A DNA stretch of 64,000 nt from Parasedimentitalea marina. Its GTDB lineage: Bacteria > Pseudomonadota > Alphaproteobacteria > Rhodobacterales > Rhodobacteraceae. A program made the translations under genes and the position numbers. Where the stretch lies: positions 1,054,001 to 1,118,000 of the forward strand of contig NZ_CP033219.1 of NCBI RefSeq assembly GCF_004006175.1, read 5' to 3'. Shown one piece after another: positions 9,208 through 17,578 of the stretch. Below the pieces are notes generated by a model. That model worked only from the letters and a program-made list of their open reading frames with translations. It did no database searches and was not told the origin of the DNA. Each line of letters starts with the position of its first letter. The first letter of the stretch is position 1.

Positions 9208-11130
9208 TTAGGTCAGCTCCACACGCAGGACCCCAGCAGCGGGCAATACTCCGGCTTCCGTTGCGATTGGCTCAGCGTTGTAATTGAACCAGAATCGTTC
9301 CGTTGCGGTATCGCGGATGCGGACCCCATCTGGCAGCGCCATGGTGGCTAGACCGGCGCGGGTGCACAGATCGCTGATCAGGACATCCAGCGCGGCATCA
9401 TCGCCCCAGCCGCCCATGTAAGTCACCGGACCCGCCCGCATTGCCACGGCAGAACCGGTTGTGGTTTGCGTGATGATGTCTGCCGTGCCCTCCAGCTCTT
9501 CCAGATATCCGGTGATCGCCCCGCCTGATGTCAGCGCAACGGGTTGGTCGGGCCTTAGTGTTTCCACCCGTGAAACTGTGACGTCTAATCCGGGAAAGGC
9601 GGGCGGCAGGGGCACAGGAATCGACATATTGGCATCACGCGCGGCGCTACGTGGCCCGATCAGCACCTGCGCGTTGCCACCAGTCAGGGCCTGTTTCAGA
9701 TCCCCCGGCATATGCATCATACCGGGGGCCAAAACCAGATCGTAGCCGCTGAAATCACGGCAATGGGCTGGCAGAATATCAACTGATATACCGGCGCGGC
9801 GCAGCGCGCGATAGTGGTCAAAGATCAGACCGAAATAGCTAAGCCCAACACCCTGAGGCTGTACCGACCAGGCCCAGTCAGCGTCATAGTCAAAGATCAG
9901 CGCGACACTGGCCTGCACCATCTGCACCTCAGGCGCCTGTTTCAACTCATCCGCGACCTGACGCGCCTCATGGATGGCCGGGGCATCAACACTATCCGGC
10001 CGCAACATGCCGGCATGCATCTGCTCTTGTGCAAACGGTGCTTGGCGCCAGCGGAAATAGCAGACTGCCTCGGCGCCGTGGGCAAAGGCCTCCCAGCTCC
10101 ATAAACGCACCATGCCGGGCAGGGGCGAGGGGTTGTAGGGGGCCCAGTTCACCGGTCCCGGTTGTTGCTCCATCACCCACCATCGGCCCCGCCCGACGGC
10201 ACGGTACAGATCGTGGTGAAAAGCCTGAAAATCGGGATGGCCCTGATTGGCAAATTTGCGCTGCTGTTCGACACTGGCCCCAACGCGATCTTCCAGGAAC
10301 CCCAGCGGGTAACTGTCCCAGCTGGCGATATCCAGATCAGCACCGACCTTGAAGTGATCGAAATCGGTGATCCGGCCCATGTAGTTATGGGTCACTGGTG
10401 CCTGCGAATGGGCCCGGATGATCTCCACCTGGGCGCGGTTGAACGCCACCACCTGATCCGAGGTATAGCGGTGAAAGGCCAGCACATGGGACGGGTTTGG
10501 GTCTGTCACAGTCAGGTTGGGCAGGTCGATGTCATCAAAGTCGTTGTACTCCATTGACCAGAATACATTGCCCCAGGCCGCGTTTAGTGCTGCGATGCCG
10601 TCATTCTGGCCCTGCGCAGAGAACTGTTCACGCAGCCAGCCGCGAAACCCCTGACGCGCCGCATCTGAATAGGACAGGGTGGTGTCGTGACAACCGTATT
10701 CGTTGTCTGTCTGCCAGGCCGCCACATGGGGGTTTTGGCCATAACGTTCGGCGACAAGCCCGACAATACGACGGCATTCCTCCAGGTATCCTGCATGACT
10801 AAAGCAGTAATGCCTGCGCGATCCAAATTTACGGGGGCGTCCCTGATCGTCCACTGCCAGCATGTCGGGGTGTTTGTCTAAAACCCATTTCGGCGGCGTG
10901 GCGGTTGGGGTGCCCAAGACCACCTTTAGCCCAGCCTGACCCAGGGTCTCGATCGCTTGATCCAGCCAGTCCCAGGTTAACGCATCCGGTGTCGGCTCTA
11001 TCCGCGACCAGGCAAACTCACCGATCCTGACCCAGGTCAATCCGGCCTCGGCCATACGGCGCGCATCTTCGGCCCAAATGTCCGAGGGCCAGTGTTCCGG
11101 ATAGTAGCAGGTGCCAAGGGTGCGTTTCAT
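9208..11130 (-). CDS. GH42 beta-galactosidase
   Basis: A 640-residue glycoside hydrolase of family 42 that releases galactose from beta-galactosides. The TIM-barrel N terminus (GTCYYPEHWP) is typical. The acid/base Glu144 sits in QTDNEYGCH and the likely nucleophile Glu321 in WWVMEQQPG; a trimerisation-type middle domain and a small C-terminal domain follow. No signal peptide is seen, so it should act on imported sugar. It is the last gene of the galactoside operon, 8 bases after the lactonase gene, and converges on nuoG. Arabinopyranosidase activity is known in the family, but the galactonate genes beside it favour beta-galactoside. Confidence 0.92.
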   Translation of the reverse strand: MKRTLGTCYYPEHWPSDIWAEDARRMAEAGLTWVRIGEFAWSRIEPTPDALTWDWLDQAIETLGQAGLKVVLGTPTATPPKWVLDKHPDMLAVDDQGRPRKFGSRRHYCFSHAGYLEECRRIVGLVAERYGQNPHVAAWQTDNEYGCHDTTLSYSDAARQGFRGWLREQFSAQGQNDGIAALNAAWGNVFWSMEYNDFDDIDLPNLTVTDPNPSHVLAFHRYTSDQVVAFNRAQVEIIRAHSQAPVTHNYMGRITDFDHFKVGADLDIASWDSYPLGFLEDRVGASVEQQRKFANQGHPDFQAFHHDLYRAVGRGRWWVMEQQPGPVNWAPYNPSPLPGMVRLWSWEAFAHGAEAVCYFRWRQAPFAQEQMHAGMLRPDSVDAPAIHEARQVADELKQAPEVQMVQASVALIFDYDADWAWSVQPQGVGLSYFGLIFDHYRALRRAGISVDILPAHCRDFSGYDLVLAPGMMHMPGDLKQALTGGNAQVLIGPRSAARDANMSIPVPLPPAFPGLDVTVSRVETLRPDQPVALTSGGAITGYLEELEGTADIITQTTTGSAVAMRAGPVTYMGGWGDDAALDVLISDLCTRAGLATMALPDGVRIRDTATERFWFNYNAEPIATEAGVLPAAGVLRVELT

Positions 11131-11138
11131 GTAGGGCC

Positions 11139-11987
11139 TCAGAGAATGACTTGGTGTTCGCGTTGTCCGGTGATTTCGGTGGCAAAGCTAAAAGTTTGAC
11201 CAGCTTGTGCATCCCTGCTGTCTATTGCAGCTGTGGTGACAAACAGCGTGGTCAAGTCAGGGCCGCCAAACCCGGGGCAGGTGACCTGCGAGGGCGGCAG
11301 TGGCCAGGTCGACAACAGCGTTCCGGACGGGGAATATCTGGCCACCCGCGCAGCCCCCCATTGGGCGTTCCAGAAACAGCCTTCGGCGTCGACCACGGCG
11401 CCATCGGCGCCAAAATCTTCGCCCGAGACATCCAGAAAAACCTGCGGATCGCCCAGAGGCCAACCGTGCGTTTGGTCCAGTGGTTGCCGCATGATACACC
11501 CATCGGTGGTGTCAGTGTAATAGGCACAGGAATGATCTGGAGCAAAGCAGATCGCGTTGCTGATGGTGATCTCGCCGACAAGCTGTCTGAGTTCTCCGCG
11601 ATAATACCGATAGATCGCGCCGGCACCGGGCTCGGCGTTGAATCCCATGGTACCAATCCAAAACCCGCCCCAGGGATCGGCGCGGCCGTCGTTTGACCGG
11701 GTAACCGGGTTGTCAGCCTCTAGTGGCACCGCCAATTCGCGCCGTCCTGACGGGATGTCGAACCGGTACAGCCCGTTTTCGCTGGCCATTAACAGCGTAT
11801 CGTAATCGATCCAGCCGGCAGCTGAGACATGATCGTCAAAACTCCAGCTTTGCGCGCCTGTTGTTGTGCGGGTCAGCAGCTGTTTTGACAGGATATCGAA
11901 CCAGAACAATTGCTTGCGCTCAGGATGCCACAGCGGGCCCTCACCAAGGGCACAGGCTGTGTCGCTAAAAACCTGCGCTGCTGTCAT
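11139..11987 (-). CDS. SMP-30/gluconolactonase-family sugar lactonase, probable galactonolactonase
   Basis: A 282-residue six-bladed beta-propeller of the SMP-30/LRE family. These are metal-dependent enzymes that open sugar lactones. Visible landmarks are the metal-ligand Glu in ALGEGPLWHP near residue 16, and the SNDGRADPWGGFWIGTM segment. Its start overlaps the dgoA stop by ATGA. Between a sugar dehydrogenase and galactonate genes, the natural role is hydrolysis of galactono-lactone to galactonate. Substrate choice within this family cannot be read from sequence, so the specificity rests on context. Confidence 0.88.
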   Translation of the reverse strand: MTAAQVFSDTACALGEGPLWHPERKQLFWFDILSKQLLTRTTTGAQSWSFDDHVSAAGWIDYDTLLMASENGLYRFDIPSGRRELAVPLEADNPVTRSNDGRADPWGGFWIGTMGFNAEPGAGAIYRYYRGELRQLVGEITISNAICFAPDHSCAYYTDTTDGCIMRQPLDQTHGWPLGDPQVFLDVSGEDFGADGAVVDAEGCFWNAQWGAARVARYSPSGTLLSTWPLPPSQVTCPGFGGPDLTTLFVTTAAIDSRDAQAGQTFSFATEITGQREHQVIL

Positions 11988-12589
11988 GGAAAAACCTTAT
12001 CATAGGCGATGACAATCTCGTCGGCCCGCTTCGCCACGTCTGCGGCGCTGAACCCGACCTTGTAAATCCCCGTCCCGATGCCAAATCCGGTGATGCCAGC
12101 CGCCTGCCAATCGGCAAAATTGTCAGGGCCCACCCCGCCAACCGCATAGGTTTTGGCCGCAACAGGCAGAACTGATTTCACGGCGGCAAAGCCATCGACG
12201 CCGATCTTGAAGGCCGGGAACAGTTTGATCCCATCGGCGCCGGCGCGCAGGGCTGCAAAGCACTCGCTTGGGGTCATGACGCCGGGATAAGACAGCATTT
12301 CGGCCGCTTTGGTGGCCCGGATAACCTCGGCGCAGGTGTCGGGCGAGACCACCATCTGCGCGCCAATGTCGGCCAGACGTGTCACCGCATCGGTCTCCAG
12401 AACTGTACCTGCGCCGACTACCGCGCGATCGCCTGCGTGTTTGACCAGCAAGGCGATGGTGGCAAAGGGGTCGGGCGAATTCAGCGGCACTTCGATTTTG
12501 GTGATACCGGCAGCGATCAGCACATCAGCGATATCACAGATTTCATGGCTTTGAATGCCGCGCAGGATGGCAATGATTTCGCGTGTCAT
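11984..12589 (-). CDS. dgoA: 2-dehydro-3-deoxy-6-phosphogalactonate aldolase
   Basis: A 201-residue class I aldolase of the KDPG/KDPGal family. It splits 2-dehydro-3-deoxy-6-phosphogalactonate into pyruvate and glyceraldehyde 3-phosphate. The catalytic glutamate region (KIEVPLNSP, Glu33) and the Schiff-base lysine in GADGIKLFPA (Lys122) are both present. IAILRG near the N terminus and FGIGTGIYKVG near the C terminus fit the DgoA branch. It overlaps dgoK and the lactonase by ATGA at its two ends. Sequence alone separates KDPG from KDPGal aldolases poorly; the adjoining dgoK decides it. Confidence 0.93.
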   Translation of the reverse strand: MTREIIAILRGIQSHEICDIADVLIAAGITKIEVPLNSPDPFATIALLVKHAGDRAVVGAGTVLETDAVTRLADIGAQMVVSPDTCAEVIRATKAAEMLSYPGVMTPSECFAALRAGADGIKLFPAFKIGVDGFAAVKSVLPVAAKTYAVGGVGPDNFADWQAAGITGFGIGTGIYKVGFSAADVAKRADEIVIAYDKVFP

Positions 12590-13509
12590 GGGGTCGTCTC
12601 AATCAGTTTGGTATAGGCCGCGCGTAACCCGTTCAGGGTCATGTTGGCAGCGGTGACATTGCGCGCCATGGCGCCTTGTTGGGACAGACCCGCGCTATAA
12701 GCCGTGGCAATGCCGCTTTCTCCGACAACCACCACATCCTGCCCCAGCCAATAGGGCCGTGCTGCTGCCAGTTCGATACCGATCAGCAATCCAGAAATTC
12801 GCGAGCGGGCTGCCGCACTATCGAGATCACACAGCAGCGTTTCAGCGCGGATGGAAAACAGGTTGCCCGCCACTGCTGACGGTCTGGACATTGCATCGGA
12901 CACCGCCGCTTCAAAGGCTGCGGCGTCCCAGCCATCATCCCCAACCGAATGCCGCAGAACCGAGGCGTCGCAGAGCAGCGCAAACAACTCGCCGGTCATG
13001 AAAGTGCGAAAGCTGACGACCTCTCCAGCGCTGATATGGGCCCACTTGCAATGGGTGCCGGGCAAGCAGATCACCCCGTCAAACTTGGGGTTTTCAGACA
13101 AGAAACCGGCAATCTGGGTCTCTTCGCCCCGCATAACATCTGCGGCAGGCAGTTGTTTTATCCCAGGAAGAAGAAAAACCGAGATCCGCGGATCAGCGGT
13201 TTGCACCCGTGTCGCCTGATCGATCGAGGGCGGCTCGCAGGGGGCTTTGCTATAGGGGGCTTCAGCCCAGCCCTGGCGCGATCCAGCCATGCCACAGCAG
13301 ACCACCGGAATGCTGCCCTGATCAGGCAGGCTGTCGCCAATCAAGTCTATCAATGTGGGTTCGAACTCTTGTGGAGCAAGGCTCGACATGCCCCGGTCCG
13401 ACCCAATGTGGCGCAGCACGGTGCCCTGATCGTCCATCAGCCAGAGCCGCAGATGTGATGTGCCCCAATCAGCGGCAATCCAGCATAGGTTATCCATAGT
13501 CTGTGTCAT
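12586..13509 (-). CDS. dgoK: 2-dehydro-3-deoxygalactonokinase
   Basis: A 307-residue DgoK-family kinase. It phosphorylates 2-dehydro-3-deoxygalactonate, the step before the DgoA aldolase. The N-terminal phosphate-binding motif IAADWGTSHLRLWLMD, the LPGTHCKWAHI segment and the VVVGESGIATAYS region near the C terminus are characteristic. The ATG shares one base with the TAA of the SDR gene and the stop overlaps dgoA, so the three are probably translationally coupled. Length and motifs leave little doubt. Confidence 0.94.
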   Translation of the reverse strand: MTQTMDNLCWIAADWGTSHLRLWLMDDQGTVLRHIGSDRGMSSLAPQEFEPTLIDLIGDSLPDQGSIPVVCCGMAGSRQGWAEAPYSKAPCEPPSIDQATRVQTADPRISVFLLPGIKQLPAADVMRGEETQIAGFLSENPKFDGVICLPGTHCKWAHISAGEVVSFRTFMTGELFALLCDASVLRHSVGDDGWDAAAFEAAVSDAMSRPSAVAGNLFSIRAETLLCDLDSAAARSRISGLLIGIELAAARPYWLGQDVVVVGESGIATAYSAGLSQQGAMARNVTAANMTLNGLRAAYTKLIETTP

Positions 13510-14279
13510 TATCCCGATACCACCACACCGCCATCAATCGCCATGGTCTGGCCTGTCATCATCCGGCTGGTTTTGGAGGCCAGGAACAACACCGCGTCGA
13601 CGATATCCTGCGGTTTTAGATGATCTTTCAGGCATTGCCGTTCCAGATGCGCAGACAGCGCCTCGGGAGTGGCCCATTTCTCTAATTGCTTATCGGTCAG
13701 CACCCAGCCTGGCGCCAATGCGTTGACGCGGATACCGTCGGGGCCAAATTCGCGGGCCAGCCCGCGGGTCATGCCGGTGATGCCAGCATTGGCCGAAACA
13801 TAGGCAGGGTAGCCAGTGTTGCCCATCATATAGCTGATAGATGAGAAGTTGATGATGGATCCAGCGCCAGTCTCCTTCATTCCCGTCAAAACCGCCTGAC
13901 AGGCAAAGAAATAGGCCTTTAGATTGATCGCTTGCATCCAATCCCAAAACTCTTCGGTGACATCCAGCGTCTCATGGCGCTGGTCGTTGGCGGCGTTGTT
14001 CACCAGAATATCGATGGCGCCGTTCACCTGCGCGCTTTCGGCGATGGCGGCCTGCAAGGCCGTGGTATCGGTAATGTCACACTGGATGAACAGCGGTCGT
14101 TGGCCGGTCTCTTGCTGCATCTGATCGACAAAATCTGACGCATCCGAGCGCCCGACAAAAGCCACTTTGGCCCCCTGACGCAAGAACCCTTCGGTCAACG
14201 AGGCTCCAATGCCCGATCCGCCGCCGGTGATAAAGACCGAAGCACCTGCAAGATCATGAAATGTGGCTGTTTTGCTCAT
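13509..14279 (-). CDS. SDR-family sugar dehydrogenase, candidate D-galactose dehydrogenase, with Asn in place of the catalytic Lys
   Basis: A 256-residue short-chain dehydrogenase. The NAD(P) loop TGGGSGIG is at 18-25, LVNNAA at 92-97, Ser147 and Tyr160 fit the active site, and the tail has the MMTGQTMAIDGG signature. The expected YxxxK reads YVSAN (Tyr160 to Asn164), so the usual lysine is asparagine. The start at 14279 (MSKTATF) was chosen because the longer frame adds 45 residues unlike any SDR. Set between an alpha-galactosidase and dgoK, it is the best candidate for oxidising galactose to its lactone. Oxidation of another released sugar cannot be excluded. Confidence 0.85.
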   Translation of the reverse strand: MSKTATFHDLAGASVFITGGGSGIGASLTEGFLRQGAKVAFVGRSDASDFVDQMQQETGQRPLFIQCDITDTTALQAAIAESAQVNGAIDILVNNAANDQRHETLDVTEEFWDWMQAINLKAYFFACQAVLTGMKETGAGSIINFSSISYMMGNTGYPAYVSANAGITGMTRGLAREFGPDGIRVNALAPGWVLTDKQLEKWATPEALSAHLERQCLKDHLKPQDIVDAVLFLASKTSRMMTGQTMAIDGGVVVSG

Positions 14280-14302
14280 TGTTGGGTCTTTCGTATGAAT
14301 AG

Positions 14303-14321
14303 GGTGAGGGAGAGTCTCACC
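14303..14321 (-). other. small intergenic hairpin between melA and the SDR gene
   Basis: GGTGAG and CTCACC form a six-base stem with a seven-base loop in the 70-base gap between two genes of one operon. There is no T-run after it on the transcribed strand. It could protect or separate transcript segments; function is inferred only from position. Confidence 0.35.
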
Positions 14322-14349
14322 AAATTGGTTTGCCACGTTCGTGAATTTC

Positions 14350-15708
14350 TCATGAGGTGATCTTACCGCTGACCCAATCGGGCATCCAGTCCCCATGGGC
14401 TGCCAGCAACTCATCCACCAACTTGCGGATCTGGCGCAGATCCAGCTCGGCGGCGGTGCGAGGGTCCATCATCGCCGCATGGTAAATATGCTCGCGGTTC
14501 TCTGTCAGCAGCGCCTGCACTGTCAGTTCCTGTACATTGATATTGCTTCGCATCATCGCAATCAGCTGAGGCGGGATGTCGGTGACAGTGGTGGGCTGGA
14601 TGCCATTTGCATCCACCAGACAGGGCACCTCAACCGCGGCGCCCAGTGGCAGTTGTGGAATTTGGCCACTGTTTGGAATGTTGCCATAGATCACCGCAGG
14701 CGTGCCGGTGGTGATCGCGTTCATGATAGTTGCGGCATATTCGTGGCTTTGTTCCACCTCGATTGCAGGGGCCTTGCGCAGCGCCTTGGCCTGGGTGATC
14801 CACTCGGCAATCTGTTCTTCACAGCGCAGCGGGTATTCATCCAGTGGGATCTGGAACTGTTCAATCAGGTCAGGACGGTGTGACTTGATGAACCAGGGCA
14901 CATATTCCGCGAAATGTTCGGACGATTCCGTGACGAACAGGCCAAAGTGCTTCATCACCTCATAGCGCACATAATTGGGACAGCGCGCATTGGCCCCGGT
15001 GGCGGTGGGAAAACGGCCCTCGTCATAGCCCGCCTTCAGGGCAGGATAAAGATCCCGGCAGGTGCCATCCTTCAGGCGCTCTTCGAAGTCCAGATAAAAG
15101 GCCATGTGATTGATGCCGGCCGCGCGATACCGCAGATCGCTGGTTTCAACACCCAGATCCCGCGCCAGTTCCTCGGCGGTGCCCTGAACGGAATGGCACA
15201 GCCCCACCTGTTTGATCTGCGGATACCGGGCGCCAATCGCCCAGGTGTTGATCGCCATCGGATTGACATATTGCAGCAACGTCGCATCGGGGCAGACCTG
15301 CAACATGTCTTCGCAGATCGACCACAGATGCGGCACCGTACGCAATCCCCGCATGATGCCACCAATGCCCAGTGTGTCGGCAATCGTCTGATCCAGGCCA
15401 TAGCTTTTGGGAATATCGAAATCGGTGACAGTGCAGGGCCTGTAGCCGCCAATCTGAAACGCCACAACAACGAAATTCGCGCCCTCCAGCGCTGCACGCT
15501 GATCGGTATAGGGGGTGACCTTTGCTGCCACACCCATCGATGTAATCATTTTTTTGGCCACCAGCACCGAGTCCTCTAGCCGGGTGGCGTCAATATCCAT
15601 CAGGGCGATATCCGCATCGCGCAAGGAAGGGTGGTGCAGCACATCTCCGATGATGTTCTTCATAAAGATGGTCGAGCCAGCGCCGATAAAGGCAATCTTG
15701 ATAGCCAT
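14350..15708 (-). CDS. melA: GH4 alpha-galactosidase (NAD- and metal-dependent)
   Basis: A 452-residue family 4 glycoside hydrolase. It cleaves alpha-galactosides such as melibiose by an oxidation-elimination mechanism needing NAD+ and a divalent metal. The Rossmann loop FIGAGSTIF is at residues 7-15, the VNPMAINTW block at 148-156, the metal-site Cys171-His172 in GLCHS and a further His201 in GINH. An AGGAAAG sequence precedes the ATG. No export signal is present, matching hydrolysis after ABC import. GH4 also contains glucosidases and glucuronidases; CHSVQGT and the galactose genes around it point to alpha-galactosidase. Confidence 0.92.
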   Translation of the reverse strand: MAIKIAFIGAGSTIFMKNIIGDVLHHPSLRDADIALMDIDATRLEDSVLVAKKMITSMGVAAKVTPYTDQRAALEGANFVVVAFQIGGYRPCTVTDFDIPKSYGLDQTIADTLGIGGIMRGLRTVPHLWSICEDMLQVCPDATLLQYVNPMAINTWAIGARYPQIKQVGLCHSVQGTAEELARDLGVETSDLRYRAAGINHMAFYLDFEERLKDGTCRDLYPALKAGYDEGRFPTATGANARCPNYVRYEVMKHFGLFVTESSEHFAEYVPWFIKSHRPDLIEQFQIPLDEYPLRCEEQIAEWITQAKALRKAPAIEVEQSHEYAATIMNAITTGTPAVIYGNIPNSGQIPQLPLGAAVEVPCLVDANGIQPTTVTDIPPQLIAMMRSNINVQELTVQALLTENREHIYHAAMMDPRTAAELDLRQIRKLVDELLAAHGDWMPDWVSGKITS

Positions 15709-15741
15709 TGGCTTTCCTATTCGAATGTCCGCCGTTGCGGA

Positions 15742-16590
15742 TTACTTGACAGCGCCCAGGGTCAGGCCCGCGATAAAGTGCTTTTGCAGCAGAAAGAAGA
15801 TCGCAACCGGCGGCAGGGCTGCCACAATCGATCCGGCTGAAACCAGGTGCCATGCGGCAACCCACTGACCGTTCAGTGAATAGAGGCCGGCGGTAACTGG
15901 CTGGCTTTCGGCGCCCTGGGTCAGCACAGTGGCCCAGAAATAGTCGTTCCAGATGAAAGTGAATATCAACACGGCCAGCGCCGCAATCGCCGGGCGCATC
16001 AGGGGCAGGATGATGAACCAGAAGATCCGCCATTCCTTGACGCCCTCAACCCGCGCCGCCTCGATCAGTTCGACCGGCAGCGAGCGGATGAAATTGCGCA
16101 TGAACAGGGTGCAGAACCCGGTCTGAAAGGCGATGTGAAACAGGGCCAGCCCGGTGATGGTGTTGTAGATACCCATCTGCAGCGTCAGGTCGCGCACCGG
16201 CACCATCAGAATCTGAAAGGGTACAAAGTTGCCCGCGACAAACATGAAGAACACCAGCATGTTGCCTTTGAACTTGTAGACCGCCAGCGCAAAGCCCGAC
16301 ATGCACGACAGTGCCAGCGTGCCGATCACCGTGGGAATGGTCACCCGGACGGAATTCCACATGTAATTGCCCAGCGGCGTATTGGTGAAAATGTCCGAAT
16401 AGTTCTGCACCAGATTGAACGAGGTCGGCCAGCCCCAGTAATTGCCGGCGGTGATGTCTCCGGCCGATCGGATAGAGGTCAGCGCCACCGCAATCAGTGG
16501 CAACAGCCACAGGATCATGGCAAAGGGCAGGGCGGTTTTATACAGCCGTTGCAGCGCAAGTGAGCGGCGTTCAATGGGGGTGGGGAACAT
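15742..16590 (-). CDS. sugar ABC transporter permease (MalG type)
   Basis: A 282-residue inner-membrane permease of the carbohydrate-uptake-1 family with about six transmembrane helices. The EAA loop reads EAARVEGVKEWRIFWFIILP, the contact point for the ATPase. The C terminus (FIAGLTLGAVK) is typical of MalG-like subunits. It sits 3 bases after the partner permease and just upstream of the alpha-galactosidase. The ATPase is encoded on the other side of the divergent regulator. Confidence 0.93.
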   Translation of the reverse strand: MFPTPIERRSLALQRLYKTALPFAMILWLLPLIAVALTSIRSAGDITAGNYWGWPTSFNLVQNYSDIFTNTPLGNYMWNSVRVTIPTVIGTLALSCMSGFALAVYKFKGNMLVFFMFVAGNFVPFQILMVPVRDLTLQMGIYNTITGLALFHIAFQTGFCTLFMRNFIRSLPVELIEAARVEGVKEWRIFWFIILPLMRPAIAALAVLIFTFIWNDYFWATVLTQGAESQPVTAGLYSLNGQWVAAWHLVSAGSIVAALPPVAIFFLLQKHFIAGLTLGAVK

Positions 16591-16593
16591 GGG

Positions 16594-17487
16594 TTAGTGG
16601 CCCTTTTCGTCGCGGTACATCTTCACCAGGAAGACGGTGATGTAGATCATCATGATCAGGAACAGAACAACGGCAATTGCGGCGCCATAGCCCATGCGGA
16701 ACCCGTATTCTGAGAAGGCTTTTTCATACATGTAATAGGCCAGTACCCGCGAACTGCCCCAGGGGCCGCCCGCAGTCATGATCGAGACCAGATCGAAACT
16801 GCGCAGCGCGCCGATGACGGTGACGACGATGGCAATGAATGTGGCCGGTTTCAACTGTGGCAGAATGATATACCACAGCATGTTCCAGCCCTTGGCATTG
16901 TCCAGACGCCCGGCCTCGATCTGTTCGGGGTCAACGGCGTTCAGCCCGGTGATATACAGGATCATGCAATAGGCGGTCTGCGGCCAGAGGCCCGCAAAAA
17001 TAATGCCATAGGTCACCCAGGTCTCATCGCCCAGAATGGTCACCGGCCCCAGGCCAAACCAGCCCAGAATTACGTTTAGCAAGCCAAAGGACGGATCGTA
17101 GAACCAGGTGAATACCAGGCCGACGACCACTTGGCTGATGACAAAAGGAAAGAAGAACAAAGACTTGTACAGGCGCATGCCAAATACAGTTTGGTTCAGG
17201 AATAGCGCAATGAACAGACCCGCAGGGATCGCCAGCATATACAGAACCAGCCATATCACGTTGTTCTTCAGCGAGGTATAGAAGGCCTCATCGTCCATCA
17301 GCTCGACATAGTTGTCCATGCCAACAAAGGTTTTGTCGCCAAGGCCGTCCCAGTCATACAGCGAGATTTGCATCGACTGAAAAATTGGGAAAATCACATA
17401 GAACATGAAAAACAGAATGGCCGGTGCCAGGAACAATACCGGAGCAAGGCTGCGCTGATTGAAACGGGATGCGCGAGACGCTGACAT
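16594..17487 (-). CDS. sugar ABC transporter permease (MalF type)
   Basis: A 297-residue permease, the MalF-like partner of the next gene, with about six transmembrane helices. The EAA-type segment IEAGRLDNAKGWNMLWYIIL is present. The N terminus (RFNQRSLAPVLFLAPAILFFMFYVIFP region) is characteristic of the family. An AGGAT sequence lies before the ATG. It follows the binding-protein gene after a 91-base gap that contains a strong hairpin. Confidence 0.93.
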   Translation of the reverse strand: MSASRASRFNQRSLAPVLFLAPAILFFMFYVIFPIFQSMQISLYDWDGLGDKTFVGMDNYVELMDDEAFYTSLKNNVIWLVLYMLAIPAGLFIALFLNQTVFGMRLYKSLFFFPFVISQVVVGLVFTWFYDPSFGLLNVILGWFGLGPVTILGDETWVTYGIIFAGLWPQTAYCMILYITGLNAVDPEQIEAGRLDNAKGWNMLWYIILPQLKPATFIAIVVTVIGALRSFDLVSIMTAGGPWGSSRVLAYYMYEKAFSEYGFRMGYGAAIAVVLFLIMMIYITVFLVKMYRDEKGH

Positions 17488-17537
17488 AGGTCAATCCTGT
17501 TTGTTTGTGGATGGAGTGAGACTGCCCAAGGCAGGTT

Positions 17538-17559
17538 CGCAGGACCCGAAGGTCCTGCG
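17538..17559 (-). other. UUCG-type hairpin between the binding-protein and permease genes
   Basis: CGCAGGACC and GGTCCTGCG form a perfect nine-base stem with a four-base loop. On the transcribed minus strand the loop reads TTCG, a very stable tetraloop. No T-run follows on that strand; the CTTTTT lies on the other side. Such hairpins often protect the upstream binding-protein message and lower expression of downstream permeases. Confidence 0.6.
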
Positions 17560-17578
17560 CCTTTTTGTGGTGCTGCTC

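Noticed and set aside
17538..17570. Hairpin followed by CTTTTT read as a plus-strand terminator
   Set aside because: Both flanking genes are on the minus strand, where the T-run precedes the hairpin. I keep it as a stability hairpin, not a terminator.
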